From Gonatopus flavifemur (Eukaryota > Arthropoda > Insecta > Hymenoptera > Dryinidae), in assembly GCA_018340375.1 (NCBI GenBank), contig JAFFJZ010000001.1:33844001-33908000 (forward strand): a stretch of DNA of 64,000 nt, given 5' to 3'. How positions within the stretch are numbered: the stretch's first letter is position 1; the number at the start of each line of letters is the position of its first letter. A model generated the notes under the pieces. The model was not told the origin of the DNA. It ran no database searches and was given only the letters and a program-made list of their open reading frames with translations. Both the position numbers and the translations under genes were made by a program. This document shows, one piece after another, positions 52,578-64,000 of this stretch.

Positions 52578-55500
52578 ATACCTGTCCAGTTAATGTATTT
52601 GTATCGTACCCTCTTGTAAAAGATAAAAATCTTATGAAGTGTTTCAGAATTTTATAAATTGTTCCACCAAGTTCCAGTTTTATTTCCAGTTCTTGGTTCA
52701 AAGTAGAAGACATTTCACCCTATGTGAAAAAATGGTCAGAATTATATACAATTTATATATAAATCATATATACATGTTTCCTCATGGGACTATCTAGTTT
52801 TTAAGATATTTAAAATTATACTTGGAGTAGATATGATCATAGATTTATATACTATATGTTGTAAACTAGGAATACGTGATAGAACAATCTATAAGAATTA
52901 GATAAAAAATCTGTTTCACGTATAGATAATTCCATTTGAAGCTTTGAAATTATCAGGAGCGCCTATGATAAAATACACTCATTGAGACAAAACAATATTG
53001 CATCCAATGGTATCTTTAAAATATTTCTTTAGATCAATGAAATTTTACTCAAATGGATGAAATGAATGGATGGATGGATGAACACTTCATGTGGTAAAGA
53101 ACCATTTCATCCATTGGAATCATATTTAATTGATTCAGAAAAATATTTTATAGTCCGCAAAGCAGAACAATCCAGAAAAAATGCTGCTGAAATTATACCT
53201 TAATAGCGTGTATAAGTGTCGCTCACTTTATCCCAATTTTGAACCAAGATGGGGAGAATTGAGTCCATGCTGAGGAAATGCAGATCCCTCTATCCATACA
53301 TGCTAGAAAAAAAAACCCTATGAATGAATTCCTAACTTTTGTTACCCAGTATTCGCGTGACGTTGCTGGTTATTTTGGAATCTGACGGATCAATCCATTC
53401 GATTGATAGAGAAAAGTCAGGACAGACGGTTCAGGTTTTCTTGTCATACAATGTGGATTGAATCGATTCCGTAGAGGAAGAAAAAAACCATTACATCACA
53501 TTCACATGGCGAGGGAACGTGAGTGTATGCGGTGACGGTGGCGACGTCAACGACGACGACACTATGGTAATGCCAAGGCAAAGTAGATTGGACGCATTCT
53601 GATGTAGTCGTTACCTTACTCGAATATAATGGACCGAGTATAAAACGAGGCCGACCTCGAAGGGGTTTGTCGTTAGGATGGGTAAAAGTTTGTGAACCGA
53701 AGCGTTGGCGGATGGAAGGAGAGGATATACAATAGACTCGGAAAAGCAAGATGCGGGTCGTTGTTCGACGTTGTGAATACACTAGAAAAACCCACACTTG
53801 AATAATGTGGTCTTACGCGGAGGGATGGTTGGGATGTGGTTGAAATTTTCGCGCAACGGATACGTGGTTTTGTATCGATATTAATTTTTTTTCTTACCTT
53901 TCCCGCGCACGAAGGAAAGAAGCGCGATTTAAATACAGTACTCGCTCGATGTTTGTCATTTCCCCTCTGTTAAACTCCAAGCGTGAGCTCTTTCACATAA
54001 ATACAATCTGAACTTGGTTTGAACCATTCGATAAATGTTTCCCAACTTCTCTTTTCAACTTCCGTTTTTTTCCATAAACGAAAAAGAAAAGTCGGAGAAC
54101 ATTTATCAAGTGAGTACTTCGCGTTCGTGGACGTAAAACACACAGACACATGTTTGGAGGACACGGTAGGGCGTTTTGGAATTTTTGGAAATTTTATTCC
54201 CCTACAGACCCGAATGATACATTTATCATACGGTTACCGTTCATACAAGTAAAAATGAAATAAATCAACTACAATCGGCGGTAGTACTGTACTTTGATGA
54301 ATGTTCATAAAAAAATATGTACGGAGAATTCTTTGATAAATGTGATATCCCCCTGATAAAAAAAAAAAAGAGGCGATTCGAAGTTTTTTTTGCAGTTCAT
54401 TTTATAGTTACATGGATATACAAGTTTATCTGAATTGAGCCCTTTTCCAAGAGTTTCAAATAGTGAGCCGAGTACAGCGTTAAACATGATTCACGATAAT
54501 CTAAAAACAGATAAACAGTCAACCGGATCACTGTAAGAAATTTTTATGGGAAACTCCATACACATTTATAGGTATAGAGTCATTAGCTCATACATCGTAT
54601 AGGAAAATTCCGATTAAATTATGGAGAATTTCTTATCGATGTTTGAAAAAATCCTAAGAAAGTGTGAATTTTCATACATTTTTATATGAAAATTCATATG
54701 CATGTCACGGAAACCTAAAGGAAAAATCATACATTTTTACATCGTTAGAGATAGGAACTTTATGCTAGGAGCATAAAAACATAAATTCAGATAATATAAT
54801 TTAAGCTTAATAGTCTTATTATATTGGACTGCGTCATTGAAATAAGTCCAAAATTCGCAAGCATAATAAAGCATAATTTCCTACTCAAAGCAGCATAAGA
54901 TAGTTTCAGCACATTCACCGTAAAATCATCTAAATAACCGGAGATTTGGAATTCCCAACAAAGTTTGTTTCCAAAATTTTTGTCGAAATTTGAATTCCAC
55001 ACCGCAATTCACCAATTCATGCATGAATAAACGAATCAAAGATTGATTCCTGAGAATTTCAGGTTTTTTCATGGATTTAATTTAGAGTGATCTTACCGAG
55101 GACATTTTTTTTTTGAAAATTTCGTATTAAAATCATGGATACTGTTCGCTCCAATAGTATCTGCTCCAAAGACATTCTTTCATTCATTCATTTGGTAATG
55201 AAAGCGATGATTTGTTGAATATAATTCATCTTTGGATCCTGACCGAATCGTTGCTGTTGTTGCTAAATGAATGAATGACAAATTTTTCTTCCTTCCCAAT
55301 CCCATGGAATATTTAATACTTTGTTGAATATTTATAATATAATCATATCCAATAAATTATGAATTATCAAGTATCGAATGAGAGTAAGGAGAAATGAAAA
55401 TTAGAATTCGTATATAAACCCGATGTCTAATTATCAGTGATGAGTAATGATGGACATAGGTGATAATTTTCTATCTGTTCCCATCACTATCTCCCTTTGA

Positions 55501-55979
55501 TATGGCAGCAATAACTTTGTTCAAATTGACTACACTTTTACACTTCCTAGGGAAAGTGCAGAAAGTACAAGTTTTCATTGGTTAATTAGATTTTCCTAGT
55601 TCCTCAAAAGTATAAAAAAAGTGTAGCTAGCACACACAGAGCTAATGGTTCATTTATGTGAATTTCAGTTACAAGATATCCACTTTCAGATCCAAAGGAG
55701 TGGTGAGCTTGATATTTCAGTTATTCAACTCTGAATTATATATGTTCAAAGACTGAAAATCTATCAAATTATAGACATTTTGAATCAAACTGACTCACAG
55801 AAGTAATCTGGGATCAACAAGAAAAGCATTTTAATAATCAATAAGCCGATTATGAATACAAATTTGAAAACAAACATGAGCAGAATATCGAGAAAAAAGA
55901 GCATAATAATTGAACCATGAATTACCGAATTTTGTGAGCATGAATCACTCTTCAAAGAAGCAGAAAGTTCCTATCCGTA
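52578..55979. other. No gene seen in 3.4 kb
   Basis: AT-rich sequence. The 117-codon frame at 53444-53797 (minus) and the pair near 53970-54252 have no domain. A stretch at about 54530-54750 starts CTGTAAGAAATTTTTATGGG like the element at 21754 but has no matching right end. Near 53470-53640 the GC content is a little higher, without coding signs. Confidence 0.4.
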
Positions 55980-56349
55980 CACGGAGAAAAAGGAATTCGC
56001 TGTGGCAGCGAAATCTACTTTTGCTGGATTTCTTTTGCCAGAGCAGCAAATTTTTTGCTGTGACAGCAAACTATTTGCTGTTCCAGCAATCTTGTTAGCT
56101 GCGACAGCGAATTTTTAGCTGTGGCAGCAAAAAATGTTTGCTATCCCAGCAAAATTTGTTTGCTATTCTGTATATAATACTGAAAATTTGCTGGCGGAGC
56201 AAACATTTTTTGCTGCCACAGCAAAAAAATTGCTGTCGTAGCTAACACGATTGCTGTGATAGCAAATTTTTAGCTAGGTCAGCAAAAAATTTTGCTATTC
56301 TATATATAATACCTCGATTTGCTGCGTCAGCAAATTTTTTCTCTCCGTG
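55980..56349. mobile_element. 370-bp TA-flanked MITE built from repeated hairpin units
   Basis: The ends CACGGAGAAAAAGG and TTTTCTCTCCGTG are inverted, and TA flanks both sides (55978-55979 and 56350-56351). The interior is an array of about a dozen short imperfect palindromes of the form TTTGCTGNNNCAGCAAA, for example TTTGCTGTGACAGCAAA, TTTGCTGCCACAGCAAA and TTTGCTGCGTCAGCAAA, with A- or T-rich spacers. The phrase TTTGCTATTCT(G/A)TATATAATAC occurs twice, near 56159 and 56293. No coding capacity. Confidence 0.85.
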
Positions 56350-56660
56350 TATACATCGCATTTTTTTACAGTGACGTTTTTTCGATTTCCGTAAATCCAG
56401 GAATTTGAGGATTTTCTTCAGTCGCTGAATCTGAATTCAAATGAAAATCTCGGAAATCACAGTAGAAAAAAAATCATGCGATATGCTCGAAACTGAATGC
56501 CTGAATCTAAATCTGATTTGTTCATATTAAAATAGGAAAATCAACCAGATTTACTTGAAGGAAACTGCACAAAGATTTTCCCTGTTTCTCAATCTGAATT
56601 TGAGGTAACACTTTGGATACTATCAACTGGGGTAACTCTAGGACACTCGGGGTAACGCTA

Positions 56661-56911
56661 CACGGAAAGAAGAAAACAGCACTGGTTACCGTCCATAACA
56701 GCAATCAGTTGAAAAACAAATGAAAACACGCTTGGATGATAGAGGTTAGCGCGATCACAGTGATGTGTACTGCAGTGAAATTCGTCAATGCTGCTTGGAC
56801 ATTAATGGTTACTGGGAGACGCAGTAATGAACGGCGTGAATTTGATTTGTCATTTTTTTCCAATGAATTACTGCGATTTACAGTAACCATTGCTGTTTTC
56901 TTTTTTCCATG
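56661..56911. mobile_element. 251-bp TA-flanked MITE, CACGGAAAGAAGAAAACAGC termini
   Basis: CACGGAAAGAAGAAAACAGC on the left mirrors GCTGTTTTCTTTTTTCCATG on the right, and ACTGGTTACCGT is partly mirrored by ACAGTAACCAT. Several further GTTACTG and CAGTAA words occur inside. TA flanks both sides (56659-56660 and 56912-56913). Confidence 0.75.
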
Positions 56912-56913
56912 TA

Positions 56914-57701
56914 GGATACGCACGTTTAATTCATTTCCTTCGTTCCCATGGATGGTTTTCAATTTCCCGCAATCTTTATATCATTTTGGGGATGTACTCG
57001 GACAATGTTGTACAGTGACAAACTTCGCTCAACGTTTCATATGAGAGTAAAAAACTTAACACAGCAACAGTGAAATGGTCTCATTGGCAAGAATTCCCTC
57101 AACTTGCACCTGAAAAATTGACTTCAGAAACTGACTTCTGAAAGTCTGAATTTTATATTACTCATACATATGTATGTTATAATAACTCTCAAATGTATGC
57201 AATAGTAGTTCTGTATGATTTGGAATCAATAACAAATGTATTCATGGTTTATTAAAGCGAAGTCCCTCATCCCTAGGGTAACTCTATGACAGTGTTTCCA
57301 CACTCGTTACATTATTGAATCCTTTTTCCCTTTAATGGACCTCCTCATGTCTTGGGGATATGGTCTGCGAGTCATCTGCACGATTTGAAAAATTCCGATT
57401 CAAAAAACTGAATTTTAGTAGCACGTGGACGGAAAATCATATGCATTTTTTCCTAACGTCACCCCAGTTGACGGAACTCAAAATAGCAAATTCGAAGAGG
57501 TTGCAGAATGCTTAAAATCCACTACATCCGGTTCAAACTAGCGAAATCAGTTCATATCCACCGCAGCGACAATACGTCTACAACAGTGCCTTACAAGAAA
57601 GCAGAATAGTCGCGCAACACGTCTGCAACAGATCCGTTCAGCGAACCGAAATGCACATTTTAGCTTAGGATATGAAGTAGAATTAACAATCACGAGGGAT
57701 A
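56914..57701. other. No gene seen
   Basis: AT-rich spacer with no recognisable feature. Confidence 0.4.
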
Positions 57702-58476
57702 CACGGAGAAAACAAATCCCACGTAGAAATTGACGAATGGCTCAGTACCGGTTCGATACAGGCTGCCAGGGTACAACCGTAGGCAGCCAACGTTGGTCGA
57801 ACTGCGGAATGATAACAGAAAATAAGTCCGATCCGGCACCGACCACCAACCGTCGCTAACCACCAGTTACCGACATCAATTCAATATTTGCAACCGGTGT
57901 TTTTTTCAAAATTTAGGACCTTCTTGTGTACATTCGTATGAACCCAGATATTCAGGCACATACATAATATATAGACCCTGACGCGAAAACTATTATATCG
58001 AGTTACATAGAATACATTTCTCCATTAAAAAGGAATTCTTCTGCACTTCAATGCATTTGTAAGTCCTTAGTGCGTCGGGGATCAATCGATGATCCAACGA
58101 AAAATGTACGGAAGATTGTCAGCTATTCACGTAGTTCATAATTCCGTCAATAATAATGCTATTTTCTACGAAATTATTTTATTCCATAATATTTTTCGGA
58201 GTTCAACCGTGCATCGAACAATATAGGATTATCACATTGTGCAAATCAACAGAGTTATATGATAAAATTTCGAAAAATCATCAAATCTTTTGTCTAAGTG
58301 CACTAATATTTATTCACCTTGGTTTGGGATCCATTCAGGGTTGGAGACCAACGCATGCTCATTAAAATTGTGCCGTTGTTGATTCAACATTGGTGGGAAA
58401 TTGGTCAACAACGGTCAGTGTTATCATCAAACTAGTGCCGATTGGAACATGAAATTACATTGTTCCAGTACCGACT

Positions 58477-58914
58477 CGCCCTGCTAAAAGTTCCCAATAA
58501 AAAACGATTCAAAACGATAAGATTTTTCTATAGTTTTGAATGAGGTTTTTGAATACGGAATTCACAGTGTTATATCGTTCTCAAACGATAGAACTCTATC
58601 GTTCCTTATAGTAGTCTATAGAATTTAACGTAAAACGTATATGATTTTATCGTGAAATTTTTATAAAAAAAGGACCACTTATTTTGGACCACATGACTAT
58701 TTTTTTTCGAATAAGTGGTACTTTTTCTATACGAATTTCACTATAAAACCACATACATCCTGTTAAATTTCATACAATACGATAAGGAACGATAGAGTTC
58801 TATCGTTTAAGAACGATATAACATTGCAAATTGTGTATTCAAAAACCTCATTCAAAACTATAGAGAAATCTTATCGTTTCGAATCGTTCTTTATTGGGAA
58901 TTTTTAGCAGGGCG
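58477..58914. mobile_element. 438-bp foldback MITE, CGCCCTGCTAAAA termini
   Basis: CGCCCTGCTAAAAGTTCCCA mirrors TGGGAATTTTTAGCAGGGCG, and the arms extend about 200 bases (ACGATTCAAAACGATAAGAT, CGATAGAACTCTATCGTTCC) to a centre near 58690. The arm pairing is strong. Related by its ends to 23250-23566. Confidence 0.85.
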
Positions 58915-59007
58915 GAATAGGCAGACAATCACTGTTAGCCAATACCATCTCAATATTGATGCGTTCATCACCGTCGCCTTAAAACTGGCATTTCTACGTT
59001 GGATGTG

Positions 59008-59184
59008 TTAAAAAGTTCCATAATTTATTGAGGGTCAGCGCCAGTCTGTGGCAGATGAAGTTATTTACTCAAATTCACTTCTACAAGTACCATAATTAGA
59101 TGTATTTCTACAAGAAATTAATCGTTTTATCCGTCACAAACTGGCGCTGATTCTCAATAAATTACACACACTTTTTAAAACACA
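59008..59184. mobile_element. 177-bp foldback, GTGTTAAAAAGT termini
   Basis: GTGTTAAAAAGTTCCATAAT is mirrored imperfectly by ACACACTTTTTAAAACAC, and AATTTATTGAGGGTCAGCGC mirrors GCGCTGATTCTCAATAAATT. Probably an independent MITE. Confidence 0.65.
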
Positions 59185-59198
59185 TTTTTCTGCGTGTA

Positions 59199-62100
59199 TC
59201 GAAGAATCCGATAGTTGTAACTACTTTATCCTTCAAATAAAAACTAGAATCAGTGTTTTTATCTATTTCCTCTTCATAAAAGGAAATTCGACATTGTTCA
59301 TCGAACTGATGAATCTCAACAAGTTAACCGTGAAAAGATCATTGAAAATTTTTCTCTCAAAACATTACATAAGACCTTGATAGGTTTAGTCAGTCGTATA
59401 AAACTTTGCGAAGTATCTATGAAACAGGGAGGAAAAGGAAAAAAGAAAGAAGGCATCGTTTCTCACGGAAGGTTAAGTTATAAAGTGCAGTTTACAAAAA
59501 CCACTTTAGAATCTATTGAAAGTTTGTGATACAGCAATTAAAAAATATAAAAGCCAAGAAGAATCTAGCTCAGTTCTTATTTGGTGCTTGAGAGAGTGTA
59601 AAAGGAAAAAGTTTTCCACTTGTGAAGAATACGAAATAAAGCGATGAATTCGAACAAGATAAGATACGCAGAGAGTTTTTACAACACCGCATCCAATTCA
59701 CTTTGAAAAATCACATTTTAACCGTATTTCTTTCGAATAGATACATGTTTATCAAAATAAAATTCATATACCACAACAGTGATCAATCGAAAATCATTAA
59801 ATTCATTCCATGCCGGAGTATTGAAACAAATTGATAAACATTTTTCATTTTATTATACTTTCGATATAGTTTTTGATCCATTACAGTGAAGGAAAAAAGA
59901 TTCCATATAATAACATCAATGTGAAATAGTTGTCTTCTCCAATGTTTTTATTCAATACGAGATTTTATGATATTTATTACACAATGTTTATCGTGTTTCA
60001 TAATCCAATTTATTCATTCAATGAAAATGAATCACAAATATAGGATCATCATGTTTTGTGTTTATCAATGCAATTGAAAGTTGTATATATCAAAAGTAAT
60101 TTGATTCACTAATTGAGTGAATTAAATGAAATTTAAACAATCACGGTATACGAGTCCGATAAGATGCTACTGGAAAAAAATCTCTATCATGTCGATAAAT
60201 TCTTTTCATCTTGAGACAACCATTTTCCGCTTCCTATTCGTTCCTGTAACAGACAGTGTGGAAAGACGGAACCGTCTATAAGGTTCAATGTTTTCTGTTC
60301 TATAACAAGCAACGTCGCTAGTAAATTAACACCTTTCGACCTCAATCTCGAAGCTTGTTTTTCTTAGCTTTTCGAGAGAAAAAAAATTCACTGTGTATCA
60401 GGATTGACAAATAAATAAATCCAATTTGAAACTCTACTCCTTATTCTTATTATACTACTTCGGCTACGGAAAATCAATTATTCTCGTTTTAACATCTGAA
60501 GAATAACAAATAAATTTTGAATCTCTCAAATTCTTCCTAATTAATGGTCTAATGTAATATTCACCATAATCTTCGTCTCTTTGTTCTTCCCACACTTTCA
60601 AGAAGATTTCATTATCGATAAGGAAATGAATGATGAGAATAGAGTAGATTAGTTATTGTAATAAAGCTTAAAAATGAAAAATGAACGAATTGATGAATCT
60701 TTTATTCTTCAAGAATTTCTTGGTTCCTAGTCTGTGAAAAATTTACCTCTGAAAAATTATACAATGCAACCTCTCATTAAGTTTGCTCACCTTTTCGCTC
60801 TTATTCGAACGGTCTTGGCTTTGCGTTAAGTTGATACTAGAGCGCCGGGACGGTAGTAAATAAATTTATACAGACCAAGTTTCTAAAGGTTCTTTATGGC
60901 TCACAGAATCATTGAAGGCTCACTCGGTTTGAATGAATTTATTCAATAATTTTCAAATAAACAGCTCAATATTTGGTAATCATATATAAAACCTTGCAAA
61001 AATTTTATTTTCCCACATTTCTCATGTTGTTCGAAAATAAATCCAAGTTTGTGTCCAATTGATTCGTCAAAAACAACTCCACATTTTCACAAGATCGGAC
61101 GAAGTTTTTCGTGTGATTGTGGATAAGATTCGAGAAAGGATTAGAGTCATAAATATTTGCACGAGTATATCACGAAGTTCTCACGAAGTTTGTGAATTGA
61201 GGGTAAAAAGGATCTCCATCTTTCGGTGCTTTAAACGAAATCGACAACGATATATTTCGATGAAAGACAGGAAAAGAGAGGGAATAAAATCAACCAGCAA
61301 TTCTAACGTCCAGCTCATAATAATATAAGAAAACATTCCTATCACGATGAATTTTGCATCGCAATTTCAATTTCGGTATAAATTTTCAATGAAAAAAGTG
61401 TAGTTGAAAATCCTTCAATGGGACAGGGATCATATCCTTCGCATTTCTCTATTCTGGAATCTCTTTTCTCACAGATTTCCGATCTGTATCATTTGATCTT
61501 CCTATCAATTCATTTCTGGAAAAGATAAATTGTTCATTATTGGATCCATGATGAACCAGTTATTGCAAGATCTAAGAAAACTCATGGCAAGCAAATGAAA
61601 TCATTATTTGTACTTCTGCTTCCGGATAATATCTTACCGATGTTATCGTAATTTTGGTTATTATGTAAATGAATGCAAGGTGATGCGATTATCATTTCAT
61701 AATGGCAGATCACTAATTTTCATCAGGTGGTGTTTTATAGGGTGCTTTCGCAGCACTAAATACATTACATGCGTTGTACGCTGCGCATTGTTATGGGAAT
61801 AGATTGGAGAGTCGCCAAATTTCGACGTTTCACTAACGAACCAATTATTGCTCATCGCAAATCGCGAATACCGGGAAAGCTATTAAAACGTTTATTGGTA
61901 CGAAAGTATCAACAAAACTCAACGATAACGTCCTGACATTTGCGATAATTGATAAAAATTTCTTCATTATTGGAATACTTGCTTTCATCGTATAAATCGA
62001 AATTTGCATGAAACGTGTGTTTGGAAGATCCGTAAAACACGTGGAAAACAAATACACCAAAAAATTTATTGAAAAAAATCGTGAACGTACACTGAAAAAG

Positions 62101-62655
62101 AAATTTTCAGTTACATTTGCAACTTATTTGAGTTTCTTCATATTGTAATATCGCAAGGTCTTGGTATCTCTTAATTGATCCGTTAATTGGATCTCCTCGC
62201 TCAATGCAAAACATTATATACATTCAATGATTGGGAGAAACATTGTAATTAAATCAGGAAAAACAAGAATATCATTGAAGACGATGTGAATTACAATAAA
62301 CTTTTTTTTTTAACTTCAATGATTAATTTCAAAATCTTTTTATTATGAAGCTAGAGGGAAAAGAGGAGAGAATGAATTTATATAAATTTAATTGGAAAAA
62401 TTTTAAACCACATGATTACATGTTCTTGCGTGTATCAATTGATTCCTCAAACTTTGTATAAATCGACATACTCTGAATTCGCGTTTATGATTGTAATTCA
62501 CCTTATTGATTTGTAAAGAACCGGATATTTGATAACAAAGCATTCAACAATGAGGGGGCTTATTTTATCGGTTCTCCGGTCCCCCAAGAGTCGAAGACTA
62601 TATTATCAATCCTACATGGATGTTGAGAGGAATATATAAATTTATTTACAGTGAA
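59199..62655. other. No gene seen in 3.5 kb
   Basis: AT-rich sequence. The frame at 61059-61328 (89 codons, basic) and others have no recognisable domain. I see no inverted repeats of note, which is unusual for this window. Confidence 0.4.
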
Positions 62656-62657
62656 CG

Positions 62658-62733
62658 AGATCTACCGAGATCCCAGCAGATCTGATCTGATCTTTTGAAC
62701 CAATAGATCTCAATAGATCTGAGTAGATCTGAT
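62658..62733. repeat. Cluster of AGATCT words
   Basis: AGATCT occurs repeatedly in about 75 bases, in settings such as CGAGATCTACCGAGATCCCA, GCAGATCTGATC and GTAGATCTGATG. It may be a degenerate tandem repeat. Confidence 0.5.
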
Positions 62734-62850
62734 GATTTTTCCCCGGGAAGTCACCCATTAGATTCAGTCAATTTGTATCCGGTCTTTCAAGTTGCATCGG
62801 TTATTGGAAGTATCGTGAATTCCTTCGATTTTCACTAAAAACTCAGTTTA

Positions 62851-63309
62851 CACGGAGAAAATCAAATAGTAATGATTCCGATGTAGAATTTTCAAAGGAG
62901 AATACATCGTAACGATTACGATGTTTCGTAGTGCTGACTACCTCGGGAACAAGTGATGCCTACGTTTTATGCGATTTTTCGTGATACACCTGAGTCGGAA
63001 AATTTGAACGATTTTTGTCCTCTTATTCTATTTTTAGGCTGACTTTGTCCTGATTGTTGAATAATGCGGATAAAAACAGCACCTTTTCATGATTGTAATC
63101 TGAATTTCTTTTCAATCACTTTCATTCGTTGGAGGAGAAATTCAAACTAAAATCATGAAAAAGTAAGTACTGTTTTTGTCCGCATTGTTCAACAATCAGG
63201 ACAAAATCAGTCCAAAAACGAAATATAAGAACAAAAACCGTCCAAATTTGTCGACTCGGGATAACAACTCGATTCACATCGCAGTGTTTATTGTTTAATT
63301 CTCTCCGTG
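62851..63309. mobile_element. 459-bp TA-flanked foldback element, CACGGAGAAAATC termini
   Basis: The ends CACGGAGAAAATC and TTCTCTCCGTG are inverted and flanked by TA (62849-62850 and 63310-63311). Long inner arms pair well: GACTTTGTCCTGATTGTTGA against CAACAATCAGGACAAAATC, and CGATTTTTGTCC against GAACAAAAACCGTCC. Confidence 0.8.
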
Positions 63310-63381
63310 TATAAAGTCCCGATTTGAAAATTACTAAAAAAAAAGTGAATTTTCACCAAACTCCTCATAACACATTTTATA

Positions 63382-63470
63382 CACGCAGAGAAAAGTTACC
63401 TAAAAAATTACTACACTTTACAGTGAAGTAGGGACAAAATCATCGAACGAATACAATTACGGAACTTAAA
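63382..63470. mobile_element. Start of a CACGCAGAGAAAAG element; empty-site paralogue of 40499
   Basis: From CACGCAGAGAAAAGTTACC this matches 40499-40536 and then, without interruption, the sequence after 50256 (ACAGTGAAGTAGGGACAAAA against ACAGTTGAGCAAGGACAAAA). It therefore shows the target before insertion. The right end was not found in the window. Confidence 0.65.
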
Positions 63471-63830
63471 ACGAAAGGTATTGATGTTAATATTAACCTT
63501 ACTTTACAATTGCTTCATTCCAGCTTAATTAGAGTAATGAAGACGCTAGTAATACTCTTGTTCTGATCCTCTGATATCAAACGGCTCCTTTGTCTGCAGA
63601 GTGTATGTATAAACTTGTGTGCATAATATGACAAACCAAGCGTGTGCACGACTTAGGGCTTTATGGTAAAGCTCGTAGACTTGCAGCAATGAAATTCACT
63701 GAAGCGAGAAGAGATTTGTTGGTATCCAATTAAAGATAAGCTCTTTATTATGATCATATTCTCAGTCATGTCCTTTCGTCAAGCATTTTCAAACTAATAT
63801 AACCCGAGGAAAAATTATATCTATCTTCAT

Positions 63831-63998
63831 TATTCTCAGAAAAATTATATTGCTGAAATGTGATCAACAAAAGGATGTTGTTACATATACCAATATAATG
63901 TTTGTTGTTTTAACCAAATTTGTTGAACAAAAATTTCATCAGTATAACAACATTCTTTCGTTGATCGCATTTCAACAGAACAATTTCTTTGAGTGTAC
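63831..63998. mobile_element. Foldback MITE at the window edge
   Basis: CTCAGAAAAATTATATTGCT followed by GAAATGTGATCAACAAAAGG is mirrored by CTTTCGTTGATCGCATTTC and ATTTCTTTGAGTGTA. The ends resemble the CACTGAGAAAAATT group. The element reaches to within two bases of the window end, so its border is tentative. Confidence 0.65.
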
Positions 63999-64000
63999 AA

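Larger units (their letters stand above)
57702..59196. mobile_element. Large TA-flanked element, CACGGAGAAAAC / TTTTTCTGCGTG termini
   Basis: The end sequences are inverted and flanked by TA (57700-57701 and 59197-59198). Subterminal CCCACGTAGAAATTG on the left resembles the mirror of GGCATTTCTACGTTGGATG near 58987 on the right. The interior holds two clear foldbacks (58477-58914 and 59008-59184). The outer boundaries are plausible but the interior pairing is weak, so two neighbouring half-elements remain possible. Confidence 0.4.

Noticed and set aside
54530..54750. Further CTGTAAGAAATTT element
   Set aside because: Left end is similar to 21754, but no inverted right end or TA border could be placed.
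1..64000. CRISPR array or bacterial operon
   Set aside because: No regularly spaced identical repeats with unique spacers; the coding style, splice sites and element types are eukaryotic.

Overview
The window is AT-rich, gene-poor eukaryotic DNA from what is most likely an insect genome, possibly a wasp or other hymenopteran. The insect call rests on mariner transposase relics, an insect-style Ty3/Gypsy retrotransposon and very many short TA-flanked foldback elements; the order is only a guess. I found no convincing host protein-coding gene, rRNA or functional tRNA. The stretch is intergenic, or a very large intron, built almost entirely of nested transposable elements.

The one intact coding unit is a Ty3/Gypsy-type LTR retrotransposon at 40749-50239. 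It has two 1,523-bp LTRs that look identical by eye, a 4-bp target duplication (ATAT), an 18-nt primer binding site matching tRNA-Lys3, and a 1,582-residue in-frame Gag-Pol (42606-47354) with DTG protease, YLDD reverse transcriptase, RNase H and a full HHCC/DD35E integrase. A polypurine tract follows. Between pol and the tract, where env would sit, is an unrelated 298-residue ORF (47446-48342) that I do not recognise. A splice donor lies about 55 nt after the predicted cap site, and good acceptors lie directly upstream of both long ORFs, so the element probably makes spliced mRNAs. Its GC content is visibly higher than that of its flanks.

Layout. 0-3.4 kb: an old repeat interrupted by a CCCTGGTAGAAAT-ended element, itself interrupted by a 1.09-kb TA-flanked element that carries a tRNA-like sequence; a near-identical second copy lies at 15.1-16.1 kb. 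5.4-6.0 kb: a nest of three MITEs, one hAT-like. 8.2-9.9 kb: another nest. 12.4-13.4 kb: dead mariner. 16.9-18.1 kb: long-TIR element. 19-35 kb: dispersed foldback MITEs, including an 837-bp near-palindrome (26006-26842). 34.4-35.6 kb: a TTAA-flanked piggyBac-like element. 36.9-40.5 kb: further nests. 40.5-50.3 kb: the retrotransposon inside a MITE inside an older element. 50.4-51.5 kb: second dead mariner, capped by a foldback. 51.8-64 kb: sparse MITEs, among them one made of repeated hairpin units (55980-56349).

Two end signatures recur on elements with unrelated interiors: TA-flanked CAC(G/T/A)(G/C)..AAA termini (more than 15 loci) and CCCTRGTARAAAT-like termini (six loci). This suggests that a few transposase sources mobilised many internal sequences.
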